The notes: generated by a model from the letters alone, not told the origin. 64,000 nucleotides of DNA from Erythrobacter sp. (GCA_024642565.1 JAHEAV010000007.1:1-64000), one strand, 5' to 3'; numbered from the stretch's first letter, positions 7,996 through 17,904 are shown. Translations and numbers: made by a program.

Positions 7996-10900
7996 CCCGC
8001 CAGCAGACTTGCATTTCCTCCGGCTGCCGTCGTGTCGATGCACACGACTCTTTCGGTCGCAAAGCGCGCGAGATAATGTGGCCCACCGGCCTTTGGACCA
8101 GTGCCGGACAGGCCCTCCCCCCCAAAGGGCTGGCTTTCTACCACCGCGCCAATCTGGTTACGATTGACATAGAAATTGCCGACTTTCGCGTGGGCTTCAA
8201 CCAGCCGCCGGGTGGAAGCGATCCGGCTATGCAGCCCCAAGGTGAGGCCGTAGCCTGCAGCGTTGATGTCATCCACCACCAGCTTCAACTGGTCCCCGCG
8301 GTAACGCGCGACATGCAGCACGGGGCCGAAATTTTCGCGTTTCAGGTCACGAATGGAATCGATTTCAATAATTGTCGGTGCAACAAAACAGCCCGCCTTG
8401 GCCGAACGTGGCAAAGACCGCTGCCAAATTTGATGACCAGCCTTCTTGCAACCGTTGATATGGTGTTCGAGAGCGGATTTGGCGTCGGCGTCAATCACCG
8501 GGCCAACGTCCGTAGCAAGCTGTGCCGGATCACCGATTTCGAGAGCCTCGAAAGCGCCGCGGATCATGGTCAGCATGCCTTCCGCCACATCTTCCTGCAA
8601 ATAGAGCATTCGCAGTGCCGAACATCGCTGACCAGCGCTCTGGAAAGCGCTTGCCACAACATCACGCGTGACCTGTTCAGGTAGAGCCGAGCTATCGACG
8701 ATCATCGCATTTTGGCCGCCGGTTTCGGCAATAAAGGTCGCCAGCGGCCCGCCGCGCGCCGCCAGCGCCCGGTTGATGACCCGCGCAGTCTCAGTCGATC
8801 CGGTAAAGGCAACGCCCGCAATTCGCGGGTCCGCGGTGATCATTGCGCCGACATCGCCAGCGCCTGGAACCAACTGCAAAACTTCTTCGGGAATACCGGC
8901 GTCATGGCACAGTTTCACGGCAAGGGCGGCAATCAGAGGCGTCTGTTCGGCAGGCTTGGCAAGGACCGTGTTGCCCGCCGCGAGCGCCGCCGCGGCGGGG
9001 CCGATGAAGATCGCCAAAGGGAAATTCCACGGGCTGATTGTGGCGAAGACACCTCTTCCGGCCAGCGAAAGACGGTTCTCCTCGCCTGTCGGGCCGGGGA
9101 GCATTCGAGGCCCTGTGAACAGACGGCGCGCTTCGCCGGCGTAATAGCGCATGAAGTCGACAGCCTCGCGCAGTTCCAGCACGGCATCGGCCAGCGTTTT
9201 GCCTGCCTCGCGTTGGCACAGAGAAAGAAATTCGTCGCTATGCTCTTCAAATCTATCGGCGGCAGCTTCAAGAAGGAGCGCGCGCTTTTCGCCGCCCAGC
9301 CCATTCCAGCCAGGCTGGATTGCATCGGCGCGCGTGATTGCATCCTGCACTTCGGCTGGCAGGGCATCGCGGCATGTGCCGACCAAGGCGGAACGGTTCT
9401 GCGGTGACGTGATCGTGGCGGTCGGGCCCGCGTCCTCTCCGCAGAACGTCGGCGCAGCGTGCCACTCGCGGCTTGCCAGTTCAGCAAGCCGCGCAATCAA
9501 GGGTTCACGCACCAAAGGGTCGGCAAGGTCGATGCCCGCGCTATTGCGGCGCAGAGGAAAAATTTGCGACGGCAGCGGGATCGCCGAATTGCGTTTCGGC
9601 TCTAACGCGAGAAGATCTGCCACTGGATCGCTGGTAAGTTCGCTTACCGGCACCTCAGCATCGGCCATGCGGTTGACGAAACTGGAATTGGCCCCGTTTT
9701 CCAACAAACGGCGGACGAGATAGGCAAGCAGATCCTTGTGCCCACCGACTGGTGCATATACCCGCACGGGCGTCCGGTCGGCTCCCTCCTGCGCGGCAAG
9801 TTCGGCATAGACATCTTCGCCCATGCCATGCAGCCGCTGGAACTCGAATTTGGTGCCAGAACCCGCCAACGCTTTGACGGCTGCCACAGTATAGGCGTTA
9901 TGCGTCGCAAAGGCAGGGTAGATCACGTCCCTGGCTTCAAGCAGTTTCGCGGCGCATGCGAGATAGGATACATCCGTCGCCTGCTTGCGCGTGAACACAG
10001 GATAATCCTGGAAACCGCCGATCTGGCTCAACTTGATTTCGCTGTCCCAATAGGCGCCTTTGACCAGTCGGACCATGACCCGCCGGCCGTGGCGCCGCGC
10101 CAGTTTCGCGACCCAGTCGCATAGTGGAACAGCCCGTTTCTGATAGGCTTGCAAAGCCAGGCCAAATCCGGCCCAATCCTTGGAAAAAAGATCGTCGTCG
10201 GCAACCAGTGCTTCGATAATATCCATCGACAGCTCCAGCCGTTCGGCCTCCTCGGCGTCGATGGTGAAATGGATATCTGCATCGCGGGACTTGGCTGCCA
10301 GCGCTTTCAGGACCGGCACCAGATGGGCTTTCGCATCGTCAGCGTGGAGAAAATCATAACGGGGGTAGAGCGCGGAAAGCTTCACTGAGATGCCCGGAGC
10401 GCGCACCACTCCGCCCTTCGCATCGCGCGCCAGCCGTTCAATAGCGGCTTCGTAAGACAGCCTGTAACGTTCGGCATCTGCAAACGTCATTGCAGCTTCG
10501 CCAAGCATGTCGAAACTGTGGGTCAGCCCGCGTTCCTGCTCGGGCCGGGCTCGCTTGAGAGCCTCTTCGATAGTGCGCCCGAACACAAATTGACCGCCAA
10601 GGATCCGCATCGCTTGCAGCGTGGCCGTGCGGATGACTGGTTCTCCCAATCGTCCGATGGCTCGTTTGAGCGTGGCCCCCATGCCGCGCTGATGCATTTC
10701 GGGGCGTTCCAGCACTTCGCCGGTCAACATCAGGGAAAATGTCGCGGCGTTGACGAAGGTGGAGGAACTGTCCCCCAAATGCTCGCCCCAGTCGACATTG
10801 CCCAATTTGTCGCGGATCAGAGCGTCAGCGGTGGCGGTATCGGGCACGCGCAGCAAAGCTTCGGCAAGGCACATCAGCGCCACGCCCTCCTCGGTCGCCA

Positions 10901-11105
10901 GGCCGTAGGTCTGCAGGAAAGCGTCCAGCCCACTTGCCTTGCGCCCTCGCGCGCCCTTGATCAGTCGTGCGGCCAATTCAGCAGCCTGGCCATGCACCGC
11001 CGAAGCCGGCGCAGCCTGACGCAAACGGTCTTCGATGCAGACCTGCTCTTCCTGACGGTAAGCTGCACGCAATATGGAACGATCGAGCGTGGTCATGGCT
11101 GGCAT
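7992..11105 (-). CDS. putA: Bifunctional proline dehydrogenase / glutamate semialdehyde dehydrogenase
   Basis: Oxidises proline to glutamate in two steps: an FAD proline dehydrogenase (about residues 150-470, with VMVRLVKGAYWDSEIK) and an NAD-linked P5C dehydrogenase (about 530-1000). The second domain shows SPWNFPLAIFIGP, FTGSTET, AETGGQNAMI and the catalytic Cys in SAGQRCSALRM. At 1037 aa it is the short PutA type without the N-terminal ribbon-helix-helix DNA-binding domain, so unlike E. coli PutA it should not regulate its own gene. Electrons pass to the quinone pool at the membrane. The start could also be the ATG 9 bp downstream. Confidence 0.96.
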   Translation of the reverse strand: MPAMTTLDRSILRAAYRQEEQVCIEDRLRQAAPASAVHGQAAELAARLIKGARGRKASGLDAFLQTYGLATEEGVALMCLAEALLRVPDTATADALIRDKLGNVDWGEHLGDSSSTFVNAATFSLMLTGEVLERPEMHQRGMGATLKRAIGRLGEPVIRTATLQAMRILGGQFVFGRTIEEALKRARPEQERGLTHSFDMLGEAAMTFADAERYRLSYEAAIERLARDAKGGVVRAPGISVKLSALYPRYDFLHADDAKAHLVPVLKALAAKSRDADIHFTIDAEEAERLELSMDIIEALVADDDLFSKDWAGFGLALQAYQKRAVPLCDWVAKLARRHGRRVMVRLVKGAYWDSEIKLSQIGGFQDYPVFTRKQATDVSYLACAAKLLEARDVIYPAFATHNAYTVAAVKALAGSGTKFEFQRLHGMGEDVYAELAAQEGADRTPVRVYAPVGGHKDLLAYLVRRLLENGANSSFVNRMADAEVPVSELTSDPVADLLALEPKRNSAIPLPSQIFPLRRNSAGIDLADPLVREPLIARLAELASREWHAAPTFCGEDAGPTATITSPQNRSALVGTCRDALPAEVQDAITRADAIQPGWNGLGGEKRALLLEAAADRFEEHSDEFLSLCQREAGKTLADAVLELREAVDFMRYYAGEARRLFTGPRMLPGPTGEENRLSLAGRGVFATISPWNFPLAIFIGPAAAALAAGNTVLAKPAEQTPLIAALAVKLCHDAGIPEEVLQLVPGAGDVGAMITADPRIAGVAFTGSTETARVINRALAARGGPLATFIAETGGQNAMIVDSSALPEQVTRDVVASAFQSAGQRCSALRMLYLQEDVAEGMLTMIRGAFEALEIGDPAQLATDVGPVIDADAKSALEHHINGCKKAGHQIWQRSLPRSAKAGCFVAPTIIEIDSIRDLKRENFGPVLHVARYRGDQLKLVVDDINAAGYGLTLGLHSRIASTRRLVEAHAKVGNFYVNRNQIGAVVESQPFGGEGLSGTGPKAGGPHYLARFATERVVCIDTTAAGGNASLLAG

Positions 11106-11252
11106 TCGGGCGGCTCTTGCAAGTTCAACAGACGTGCCGCTCTGAACCTGGTTTCAGGTGTAATCAAGTGGGGTCAAGCGGCTGTGATGGCTCGACAAGG
11201 GAAGCAGGACGCGCAATGGTCTGCCTTCACAGGCAAAGCAGGAACAGTAACC

Positions 11253-11711
11253 ATGGCAGGGCGCTTCTTCGACCAATGGCAAGTGGGTGATCGGATCGAG
11301 CATGAGATTCGGCGAACAGTAACCGAAACCGACAATCTGCTGTTTTCGACCATGACCCATAATCCGCAACCGCTCCATCTGGATGCCGAAGCCGCGCGGG
11401 CGAGCGAGTTCGGCCAGATTCTGGTCAACGGGACCTTTACGTTTTCACTGATGGTCGGCCTGTCTGTTGGCGACACTACTTTGGGCACGCTGGTGGCAAA
11501 CCTTGGCTATGACAGACTGGTGATGCCCAAGCCTGTTTTCATCGGCGATACAATGCGCGCCACCAGTGAAGTCACGGAATTGCGCGCTTCAAAATCGCGA
11601 CCGGATGCAGGGATCGTCACTTTCTCACATCAGCTGATCAACCAGCGTGATGAAGTGGTGTGCCAATGTCTGCGTTCAGCCTTACTGAAGCGAGCCGATT
11701 CCTCTGCCTGA
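11253..11711 (+). CDS. MaoC-family dehydratase
   Basis: A 152-aa single hot-dog-fold hydratase. The motif FSTMTHNPQPLHLDAEAA contains the conserved Asn, His and Asp region of (R)-specific enoyl-CoA hydratases, followed by GQILVNGTFTFSLMVGL and PVFIGDTMRA. The ORF track extends upstream to 10518, but that part only mirrors putA; the ATG at 11253 with GGAACAG before it matches the family start. The role is probably in acyl-CoA or mesaconyl/methylsuccinyl-CoA type chemistry; the exact substrate is not visible. It is divergent from putA and 77 bp upstream of the DUF3604 gene. Confidence 0.85.
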   Translation: MAGRFFDQWQVGDRIEHEIRRTVTETDNLLFSTMTHNPQPLHLDAEAARASEFGQILVNGTFTFSLMVGLSVGDTTLGTLVANLGYDRLVMPKPVFIGDTMRATSEVTELRASKSRPDAGIVTFSHQLINQRDEVVCQCLRSALLKRADSSA

Positions 11712-11788
11712 CCAGCCTTGACCTGCGGCTGCATTTGGGCACAATCTCTGCTTGCACGCCGAAAAGTCGGCGGCAGGGGGGGAACTCG

Positions 11789-13708
11789 ATGGGCCGCAAG
11801 GGTATAATCGTGTCGGTCGCCGCTATTGCGGCCGTCTTAGGGGCTGGAGCATGGTGGTTATCGCAGCCTAAGTCTATCAATCCAGCGGAAGTAGCCGATG
11901 CCGAAAGGGCGGTTACGCCCAGCGAATTTCCCGACCGCCCCTTGTTCGGCGACACCCATCTCCACACGGACAATTCGATCGATGCTTTCGGTTTTGGTGT
12001 CCGTCTTGGACCCGAAGATGCGTTGAAGTTTGCCCGCGGGGACGAAGTTACCTCGACGACGGGAATCAAGGCAAAGCTGGCACGACCACTCGATTTTCTG
12101 GTTATTGCCGATCACAGCGATGGCCTGGGCGCGACGCGCCGCCTCTTCGATGCGCCCCGTCTGCTGATCCGTGATGCGACATTGCGCCGATGGCACGACA
12201 TGATGCATGAATCGCCCCACCAGTCGCAGCGCGCAATTGCCGAACTGATCACTGCGGCGGCCAACAACACGCTGCCGGAAGCCCTTCGCGATCCCGAGCG
12301 GCAGAAGGAGGCAACCAAAACGATCTGGACTGCAGGTTTGGCGATGCTTGATCGTTACTACAAGCCAGGTGTGTTCACACCGATTGCAGGCTTTGAATAC
12401 ACGTTGATGCCAAACGGCAATAATCTCCACCGCGTGGTGATGTTCCGCGACGGGTTCGACCGGACGTCAAAGGTCCTGCCATTTCCTGGCATAGGTGCAG
12501 GCCCGGTCGATGGGCTGTGGGATTACATGGATGCTTATGAGAAGACGACTGGCGGAAAAGTTCTGGCGATCCCGCATAATTCAAACCTGTCCAATGGGCT
12601 GATGTTCGAACTGACTGGGTCTGATGGCGGGCCGATGACCGCCGCATACGCCCGACGCCGCGCCGCGCATGAACCCTTGGTCGAAGCAACCCAGATCAAG
12701 GGCGACAGTGAAACCCACCCTTATCTCTCACCAAACGATGAATTTGCCGGTTTTGGCGTAAAGGGATGGGAATTGGGCAATTTGCCGCTGACCGCAAAAA
12801 CCACCCCGGACATGTTTGCCGGTAATTACCTGCGGGAAGCGTTGAAGCGCGGTCTATCGATCGAGCAGCGTACCGGGGCCAACCCCTATAAATTCGGGAT
12901 GATCGGATCGACCGATAGCCACACGGCACTCGCAACCGGCGACGAGAATAATTTTTTCGGCAAGCACACAGGCAATGAACCAAACAAAGTCCGCGCACTG
13001 GCCCCGCAAAATCTGGGAACACGGGTTGGCCGCTTTGGTTGGAATTACCTTGCCGGGGGTTATGCGGCGGTGTGGGCGCGGGCCAATACGCGCGCTGAAA
13101 TTTTCGACGCGATGATGCGGCGTGAAACCTATTCAACCACTGGCCCGCGTATGGTCGTTCGCTTTTTTGGAGGATATGATTTTGCCGAAAATGCGTTTGA
13201 AGGCGACTGGATACGTAACGGCTATACCAAGGGCGTCCCGATGGGCGGCGAACTTGCCGACAATGGCAAGGCGCCGCATTTCCTGATCTCTGCCCTGATG
13301 GACCCGGATGGTGCCCGGCTGGACCGGGTGCAGGTGATCAAGGGCTGGACCGATGCCAGCGGCAAAACCCAGGAAAAGATCTATGATGTTGTCTGGTCCG
13401 ACATGGATAAACGCCGCGCAGTCAATGGCAAAGTACCGGCAGTCGGAGACACGGTTAACCGGGCCGATGCGACCTACACCAACACAATCGGGGCACCGGA
13501 ATTGCGCAAGGTTTGGACCGACCCCGACTACCGGCCGGGCCAACGGGCTTTTTACTACCTTCGTGTTCTGGAAATTCCTACGCCGCGCTGGCCGCTGTTT
13601 GATGCCGTGCGCTTCGGCTTTGAACTGACGGCTGATGCTATGGCTGATGCCGTCGCGCAGGAGCGCGCTTATACTTCGCCGATCTGGGTGGGGCCCGCGA
13701 AGAGATGA
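11789..13708 (+). CDS. DUF3604 protein, PHP-like metal-binding hydrolase candidate
   Basis: A 639-aa exported or membrane-anchored protein: residues 6-22 form a hydrophobic N-terminal segment (IIVSVAAIAAVLGAGAWWL). The body carries histidine motifs in the order expected for a PHP-like metal hydrolase: GDTHLHTDNSIDA, VIADHSDG, AIPHNSN and GSTDSHTA. This matches DUF3604, whose biochemical role is unknown to me. The start at 11789 follows a strong GGGGGGGAA; the track start at 11660 would overlap the MaoC gene. It overlaps the next gene by 4 bp (ATGA) and heads a three-gene operon with a parvulin-like PPIase and a HupE-like membrane protein. Confidence 0.88.
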   Translation: MGRKGIIVSVAAIAAVLGAGAWWLSQPKSINPAEVADAERAVTPSEFPDRPLFGDTHLHTDNSIDAFGFGVRLGPEDALKFARGDEVTSTTGIKAKLARPLDFLVIADHSDGLGATRRLFDAPRLLIRDATLRRWHDMMHESPHQSQRAIAELITAAANNTLPEALRDPERQKEATKTIWTAGLAMLDRYYKPGVFTPIAGFEYTLMPNGNNLHRVVMFRDGFDRTSKVLPFPGIGAGPVDGLWDYMDAYEKTTGGKVLAIPHNSNLSNGLMFELTGSDGGPMTAAYARRRAAHEPLVEATQIKGDSETHPYLSPNDEFAGFGVKGWELGNLPLTAKTTPDMFAGNYLREALKRGLSIEQRTGANPYKFGMIGSTDSHTALATGDENNFFGKHTGNEPNKVRALAPQNLGTRVGRFGWNYLAGGYAAVWARANTRAEIFDAMMRRETYSTTGPRMVVRFFGGYDFAENAFEGDWIRNGYTKGVPMGGELADNGKAPHFLISALMDPDGARLDRVQVIKGWTDASGKTQEKIYDVVWSDMDKRRAVNGKVPAVGDTVNRADATYTNTIGAPELRKVWTDPDYRPGQRAFYYLRVLEIPTPRWPLFDAVRFGFELTADAMADAVAQERAYTSPIWVGPAKR

Positions 13709-14493
13709 ATTTGCCTTCCTGGGCGCGCGAACCGCTCGTCCACTTTATGATCGGTGGGGCGGCGCTTTTCACCTTTTTTGCCTGGCAGGGAGAACCCGCC
13801 GATCCGGCAAGCCGCACGATTACGGTCACACGAGAAGATCGCGCTCTGTTGGCACTGCAATGGGAACAGACCATGCAGCGCCCACCGACCGATGCCGAAC
13901 TCGACAGTATGGTCGAGACGTTCCTGCGCGAGGAGGTGCTCTATCGCGAAGCTCTTCGCCTCGGTCTCGATCGCGATGATCCGGTGGTACGCAAACGCCT
14001 GGCAAACAAAATGGATTACCTTGCGGCCAGCATGGCCGAAACTGCGCCTGTATCGGATGCCACCTTGCGGCAATATTATGCGGATCATCCCGAACGGTTT
14101 GCCGGTGAGGTTCATTACAGTTTTGACCAGCTCTATTTCGCTGAAAAAGCGGATGCAAAGCGCGCACTGACTGGCCCGAAGTCGGGCCAATCCATATCGC
14201 TTCCCGGCAATTTCACGCGTGCGACACGCGGTGAAATTGCCGGACGCCTGGGCTCGCAATTTGTTGATGCACTCGACAGCGTGGCCGTGGGCAAGGATTG
14301 GGCAGGGCCGCATGCCTCCGGATTTGGTTGGCATTTGATCCGCTTGACGCGCCGCGAAGCGAGCCAGGTTCCACCCTTCGATGATATTCGTGATCAGGTC
14401 GAAGCCGATTGGCGCAGCAGCACCGAGGCTGACCGGCGTGAACAGGCGTACCATGCGTTGCGCGACGCCTATCGGATCAAGATCGCGCGATGA
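13705..14493 (+). CDS. Parvulin-like peptidyl-prolyl isomerase, membrane anchored
   Basis: A 262-aa protein with one N-terminal membrane segment (FMIGGAALFTFFAW), then a SurA/PpiD-like helical chaperone region (LDSMVETFLREEVLYREALRLGL) and a short PPIC-type domain with VHYSFDQLYF and GWHLIRLTRREASQ. It should act in the periplasm on folding of exported proteins. Start and stop both overlap neighbours by 4 bp, so translation is likely coupled to the DUF3604 gene before it and the HupE gene after it. A dedicated folding helper for the DUF3604 enzyme is a reasonable inference. Confidence 0.85.
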   Translation: MNLPSWAREPLVHFMIGGAALFTFFAWQGEPADPASRTITVTREDRALLALQWEQTMQRPPTDAELDSMVETFLREEVLYREALRLGLDRDDPVVRKRLANKMDYLAASMAETAPVSDATLRQYYADHPERFAGEVHYSFDQLYFAEKADAKRALTGPKSGQSISLPGNFTRATRGEIAGRLGSQFVDALDSVAVGKDWAGPHASGFGWHLIRLTRREASQVPPFDDIRDQVEADWRSSTEADRREQAYHALRDAYRIKIAR

Positions 14494-15470
14494 AATTGCT
14501 GATCGCTGTGCTGGCCACAATGTTGCTCAGTCCTTCTGCCGCATGGGCCGATGAACTGCGGCCGGGCTATCTTGAATTGACCGAACAGCAGGCTGGACAG
14601 TGGCATGTAGGCTGGAAGTTGCCACTTGCCGCGCCGCCAGTGGGCGCAATCAATCCTCCGCAATTGCCGGCCAATTGCCGCTTTGATCCGGATGTTAAGA
14701 GCGGCGTGGTCGGAGGGGCAATCGTGGGCAGTGCCAGCGCGCATTGCCGTGGCTCCATGATTGGTGGGAAAATCGCTATGCCTGCCTTGTCTGGGCAGGG
14801 CGATATGCTTGTTCGCGTTCAGCCGCTTGAACAACCAATGCAGACATTACGGCTGACTTCCGCGCAACCATCCGCGGAAATTCTGGCGGCACCTGCTGTG
14901 ACACAGGTCTGGCGCAGTTATTTCCGTATCGGTGTTGAGCATATTCTGGCCGGCTGGGACCACCTGCTTTTTGTTATCGCGCTGGTACTGCTGCTACGGC
15001 GGTGGCGCCCGGTGGTACTTGCGGCGACGGCGTTCACCGTTGCTCATTCATTCACTCTCGCCGGTGCTGCGCTGGGTTGGTTATCGCTGCCGCAGCGACC
15101 GGTAGAAGCGTTAATCGCGCTGTCGATCCTGTTTCTGTCGCTTGAAATTATGCGAAAGCCTGACGAAAGGACTAGCCTCACGGTCCGATACCCCTGGGTG
15201 ATCGCGTTTCTGTTTGGCCTGCTTCACGGATTTGGCTTTGCCAGTGCGCTTGCCGCGATTGGCCTGCCCGAAGGGGACATTGTCCCGGCCTTACTAACCT
15301 TCAATCTCGGGGTCGAAGCTGGACAATTATGCATAATCGCGGCGGTGCTGACCGCGATCTTCTTTATCCGGACAATGTCAAAACACGCGCTAGTGCCCAT
15401 GATTCGCATCGCGACCTATGCCATCGGCATCACCGCATCTTATTGGCTGTTTGCGCGCATCGTGGTTTGA
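14490..15470 (+). CDS. HupE/UreJ-family membrane protein
   Basis: A 326-aa protein: signal peptide (ending SAAWA), a periplasmic beta-rich part to about residue 140, then about seven membrane helices. The membrane part starts with VEHILAGWDHLLFVIALVLL, the HupE/UreJ signature H-x4-G-x-D-H, and has HSFTLAGA and FGLLHGFGFASAL with conserved histidines. HupE/UreJ relatives are nickel or cobalt permeases, but this longer branch is of unknown specificity. It is the last gene of the DUF3604 operon, overlapping the parvulin gene by 4 bp. It converges with the outer-membrane factor gene, with a 31-bp overlap of the coding ends. Confidence 0.85.
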   Translation: MKLLIAVLATMLLSPSAAWADELRPGYLELTEQQAGQWHVGWKLPLAAPPVGAINPPQLPANCRFDPDVKSGVVGGAIVGSASAHCRGSMIGGKIAMPALSGQGDMLVRVQPLEQPMQTLRLTSAQPSAEILAAPAVTQVWRSYFRIGVEHILAGWDHLLFVIALVLLLRRWRPVVLAATAFTVAHSFTLAGAALGWLSLPQRPVEALIALSILFLSLEIMRKPDERTSLTVRYPWVIAFLFGLLHGFGFASALAAIGLPEGDIVPALLTFNLGVEAGQLCIIAAVLTAIFFIRTMSKHALVPMIRIATYAIGITASYWLFARIVV

Positions 15471-16867
15471 TCGCCGCCGAGGGATTGCCACAGGATTACT
15501 CGCGCCCGTTCGGCAGCGCCCCGCGCCGCCGCCACCCGTTCACCCGAAGCATCGGCGTTGCGCCGGGCATCCAGCACAGTGAGAAAATCCGACAAGCCAG
15601 CGCGGTAACGCACATCGGCCAGCCGCGCGGCACGTTCGTTTGCCATGCGCTCACGTTCGGTCACCGAAAGCGCATTGTCGGTTGCGGCGACTAATCCGTA
15701 GGCAGCTTCGGCATCGCCCAGCGCAGCGAAAACCGTGCCGCGATAGGTTTCGAATGCGATCCGCTTGTCAGCTTCGGCGCTGTCGATTTCCGCCGCGATC
15801 CGCCCGAAATCGAGTAGCGGGGCGAGGAGTGAACCGCCGACTGATCCGACGACCGAGTCTGTGTCGAACAGGCTGCCCAGATCAAAGGCAAGAAGCCCAA
15901 GCGTGGCCGAAAGGCTGAATTTCGGAAAGCGCCGCGCAGCCGCGGCGTAAAGGTCGGAATCGCTAGCGGCCAGCCGGGCAGCGGCCGCAAGTACATCGGG
16001 CCGGTTGGCCAGCAGGTCTGACGGCACGCTGGCCGGTGCAGCAATCTGCGCAAGGTCGCCAGCGGGTTGTTCCAAGGCGGCACGCACCTTCTGCGCCGAT
16101 TGCCCGGTGAGAGTAACCAGCCGCCCGATTAATTGCGCTCTGGCGCCGGGCAAAGCCGCGATTCGGCCTCGGCTGGCTTCGGCTGTGGCTTCGGCACGGA
16201 CCCGGTCGAAATCCGGTGCGATGCCGGAGCGTTCGCGGATTTCGGCCAATGTCACCAGGGTTTCAGCCGCGATCACATCCTCTTCAAGCGCGGCTTGGCG
16301 TGCATCAAGTGTCCGCCAATCAATTACGCTGGCCGCCACTTCGGCAACCAGCGCCAGCCGCACACCAGCCGCATCGGCACCCGCAGCATCAATCCGTGCA
16401 ATGGCGGCGCGTTCCTGCGCGCGCAACTGACCGAACAGATCCGGGTCCCAAGCCGCGACAAGGCTGGTTCCAAAGCTGACCCGTTCGGTATCAAGGGTAA
16501 CAGTCGGAGGAAGACTGGCACCCAATTGCCGGGGATTGGTGCGTGTCCCTGTGACGGATGCGTTTGCGCTGACTTGCGGGAAGCGCTGGGAACTTGCCCC
16601 GCTCGCGGCGGCGCGCGCCCGATCGATGCGGGCCAGCGCAACCGCCAGTGTTGGCGCGTCAGCCAAGGCCAGTTGCGCAAGGTCGGCATAGGCAGGATCA
16701 TTGCTTGGCAAAAGTGTTGCCAGATTGCCCGATGTCGCTGCGTCGGCTGCAAAGGCGAAGTCCTGCGGCAGGGCTGGCGGTGATGTGTCAATATCGGCAG
16801 GCGGCCCTGCCACGCAACCGGCCAAGGCTAGGGCTCCGCAGGCTACAAGCAGGTTTGTGCGGTTCAT
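15440..16867 (-). CDS. Outer-membrane factor lipoprotein (NodT/OprM, TolC-like)
   Basis: A 475-aa lipoprotein with lipobox LALAGC (Cys about 18). It contains two OEP repeats rich in Ala/Leu coiled coil, with FGTSLVAAWDPDLFGQLRAQ and LLANRPDVLAAAARLAAS as typical NodT-family wording. It forms the outer-membrane duct for a tripartite exporter. Its start overlaps the stop of the HlyD-like adaptor by 4 bp, so it belongs to the ABC exporter operon running from 19760 down to 15440. Its 3' end overlaps the convergent HupE gene by 31 bp. Confidence 0.92.
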   Translation of the reverse strand: MNRTNLLVACGALALAGCVAGPPADIDTSPPALPQDFAFAADAATSGNLATLLPSNDPAYADLAQLALADAPTLAVALARIDRARAAASGASSQRFPQVSANASVTGTRTNPRQLGASLPPTVTLDTERVSFGTSLVAAWDPDLFGQLRAQERAAIARIDAAGADAAGVRLALVAEVAASVIDWRTLDARQAALEEDVIAAETLVTLAEIRERSGIAPDFDRVRAEATAEASRGRIAALPGARAQLIGRLVTLTGQSAQKVRAALEQPAGDLAQIAAPASVPSDLLANRPDVLAAAARLAASDSDLYAAAARRFPKFSLSATLGLLAFDLGSLFDTDSVVGSVGGSLLAPLLDFGRIAAEIDSAEADKRIAFETYRGTVFAALGDAEAAYGLVAATDNALSVTERERMANERAARLADVRYRAGLSDFLTVLDARRNADASGERVAAARGAAERARVILWQSLGGDQTTMRANSQ

Positions 16868-17901
16868 TCCTTGACGCCTTCCTCGGCGGGCTTTGGCTTG
16901 ACGGCATTGGTCCGCTTGGTGACCATCTTTGCCGGGATAAAGGCATCGACTTGCTGCCCTGTACGGAATCGTATCCCGTCGGCCGGCAATTCATAAAGCA
17001 CTTGAAGAACACGCACATCGACCCGTTCGCTGGCGCTGTTTGTCAACGACCGTTTGGGCGTGATCTGCGGTTCGGCGCGAACGAATTTGGCTTTTACCTG
17101 CTGGCCAGAAGCGCCGCGCGGGCTGACGGTTGCGGATTTCCCCAAATCCAGTCGCACCGCCTCGTCTTCGTCGATATCGATCCGGACATATAGCGGCCTT
17201 GTCTCACCCAATTCGATATAGGGTTCGGCATTACTGCCTTGGGGTCTGCCGGCCTGCACGAATTCGCCAGGGCGGATATTCACAGCAAGAATTTCACCGC
17301 CAATGGGTGCGCGAACTGTCAGTTTGCCAAGTTCGGTCTGTGCAGTTCCAGCCACAGCTTCGGCGGATACGAGCTGGGCATGGGCGAGTGCCAGCCGGTT
17401 GCGAGCAGCTTCGGCATCGCCTTCAGCGCGGATCACTTCGGACCTTGAAACGGCAGCGGCATCTTCGATCTTGCGGTAAAGCTCAAGCTGCCGCGACGCG
17501 GTGTTGCTAGCGGCACTGGCCTCGGCAATGGCTGCCTTCGCCTGGGCAATGGCCGCAGACGCTTCGTTAAGTCGCGCCCGCGTTGACCGGTCATCGACGG
17601 TGAACAGTGGTTGGCCACCTGCGACATAGTCGCCCGGACGGACAAATACCTTCATTACAAGGCCAGATACTGAGGTGCCCAGATCGACTATCTCGCTGGA
17701 CGGCTCGACAACCCCTGATCCGGCAACCCGCGGCGCATCAGCAAGCGTACCTGTGGCGTGCGCAGGCAATTCCACCGGGTCGTCCAAGGACCGATCGGGT
17801 TTACCACTGAATATGAGATAGATCGCGAGCAACAGGCCGATAACAGCCAGCACCGGCAAAGCCCGTCTCGAAAAACTCCATCCCTTTGGCGCGTTCGCCA
17901 T
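16864..17901 (-). CDS. HlyD/DevB-type periplasmic adaptor
   Basis: A 345-aa membrane fusion protein: one N-terminal membrane helix (VLAVIGLLLAIYLIFSG), two halves of a lipoyl/biotinyl-like domain (GLVMKVFVRPGDYVAGGQPL and TVRAPIGGEILAVNIRPGE), and between them a coiled-coil hairpin of about 90 aa. It links the inner-membrane ABC pump to the outer-membrane factor. It lies 3 bp downstream of the ATPase gene and overlaps the outer-membrane factor gene by 4 bp. The four-gene order permease-ATPase-adaptor-OMF recalls DevBCA-TolC exporters. Confidence 0.9.
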   Translation of the reverse strand: MANAPKGWSFSRRALPVLAVIGLLLAIYLIFSGKPDRSLDDPVELPAHATGTLADAPRVAGSGVVEPSSEIVDLGTSVSGLVMKVFVRPGDYVAGGQPLFTVDDRSTRARLNEASAAIAQAKAAIAEASAASNTASRQLELYRKIEDAAAVSRSEVIRAEGDAEAARNRLALAHAQLVSAEAVAGTAQTELGKLTVRAPIGGEILAVNIRPGEFVQAGRPQGSNAEPYIELGETRPLYVRIDIDEDEAVRLDLGKSATVSPRGASGQQVKAKFVRAEPQITPKRSLTNSASERVDVRVLQVLYELPADGIRFRTGQQVDAFIPAKMVTKRTNAVKPKPAEEGVKE

Positions 17902-17904
17902 GGT

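Noticed and set aside
10518-11252. Long upstream extension of the MaoC ORF (245 codons)
   Set aside because: It mirrors the putA coding strand, has no family-like motif, and the MaoC family starts at MAGRFF.
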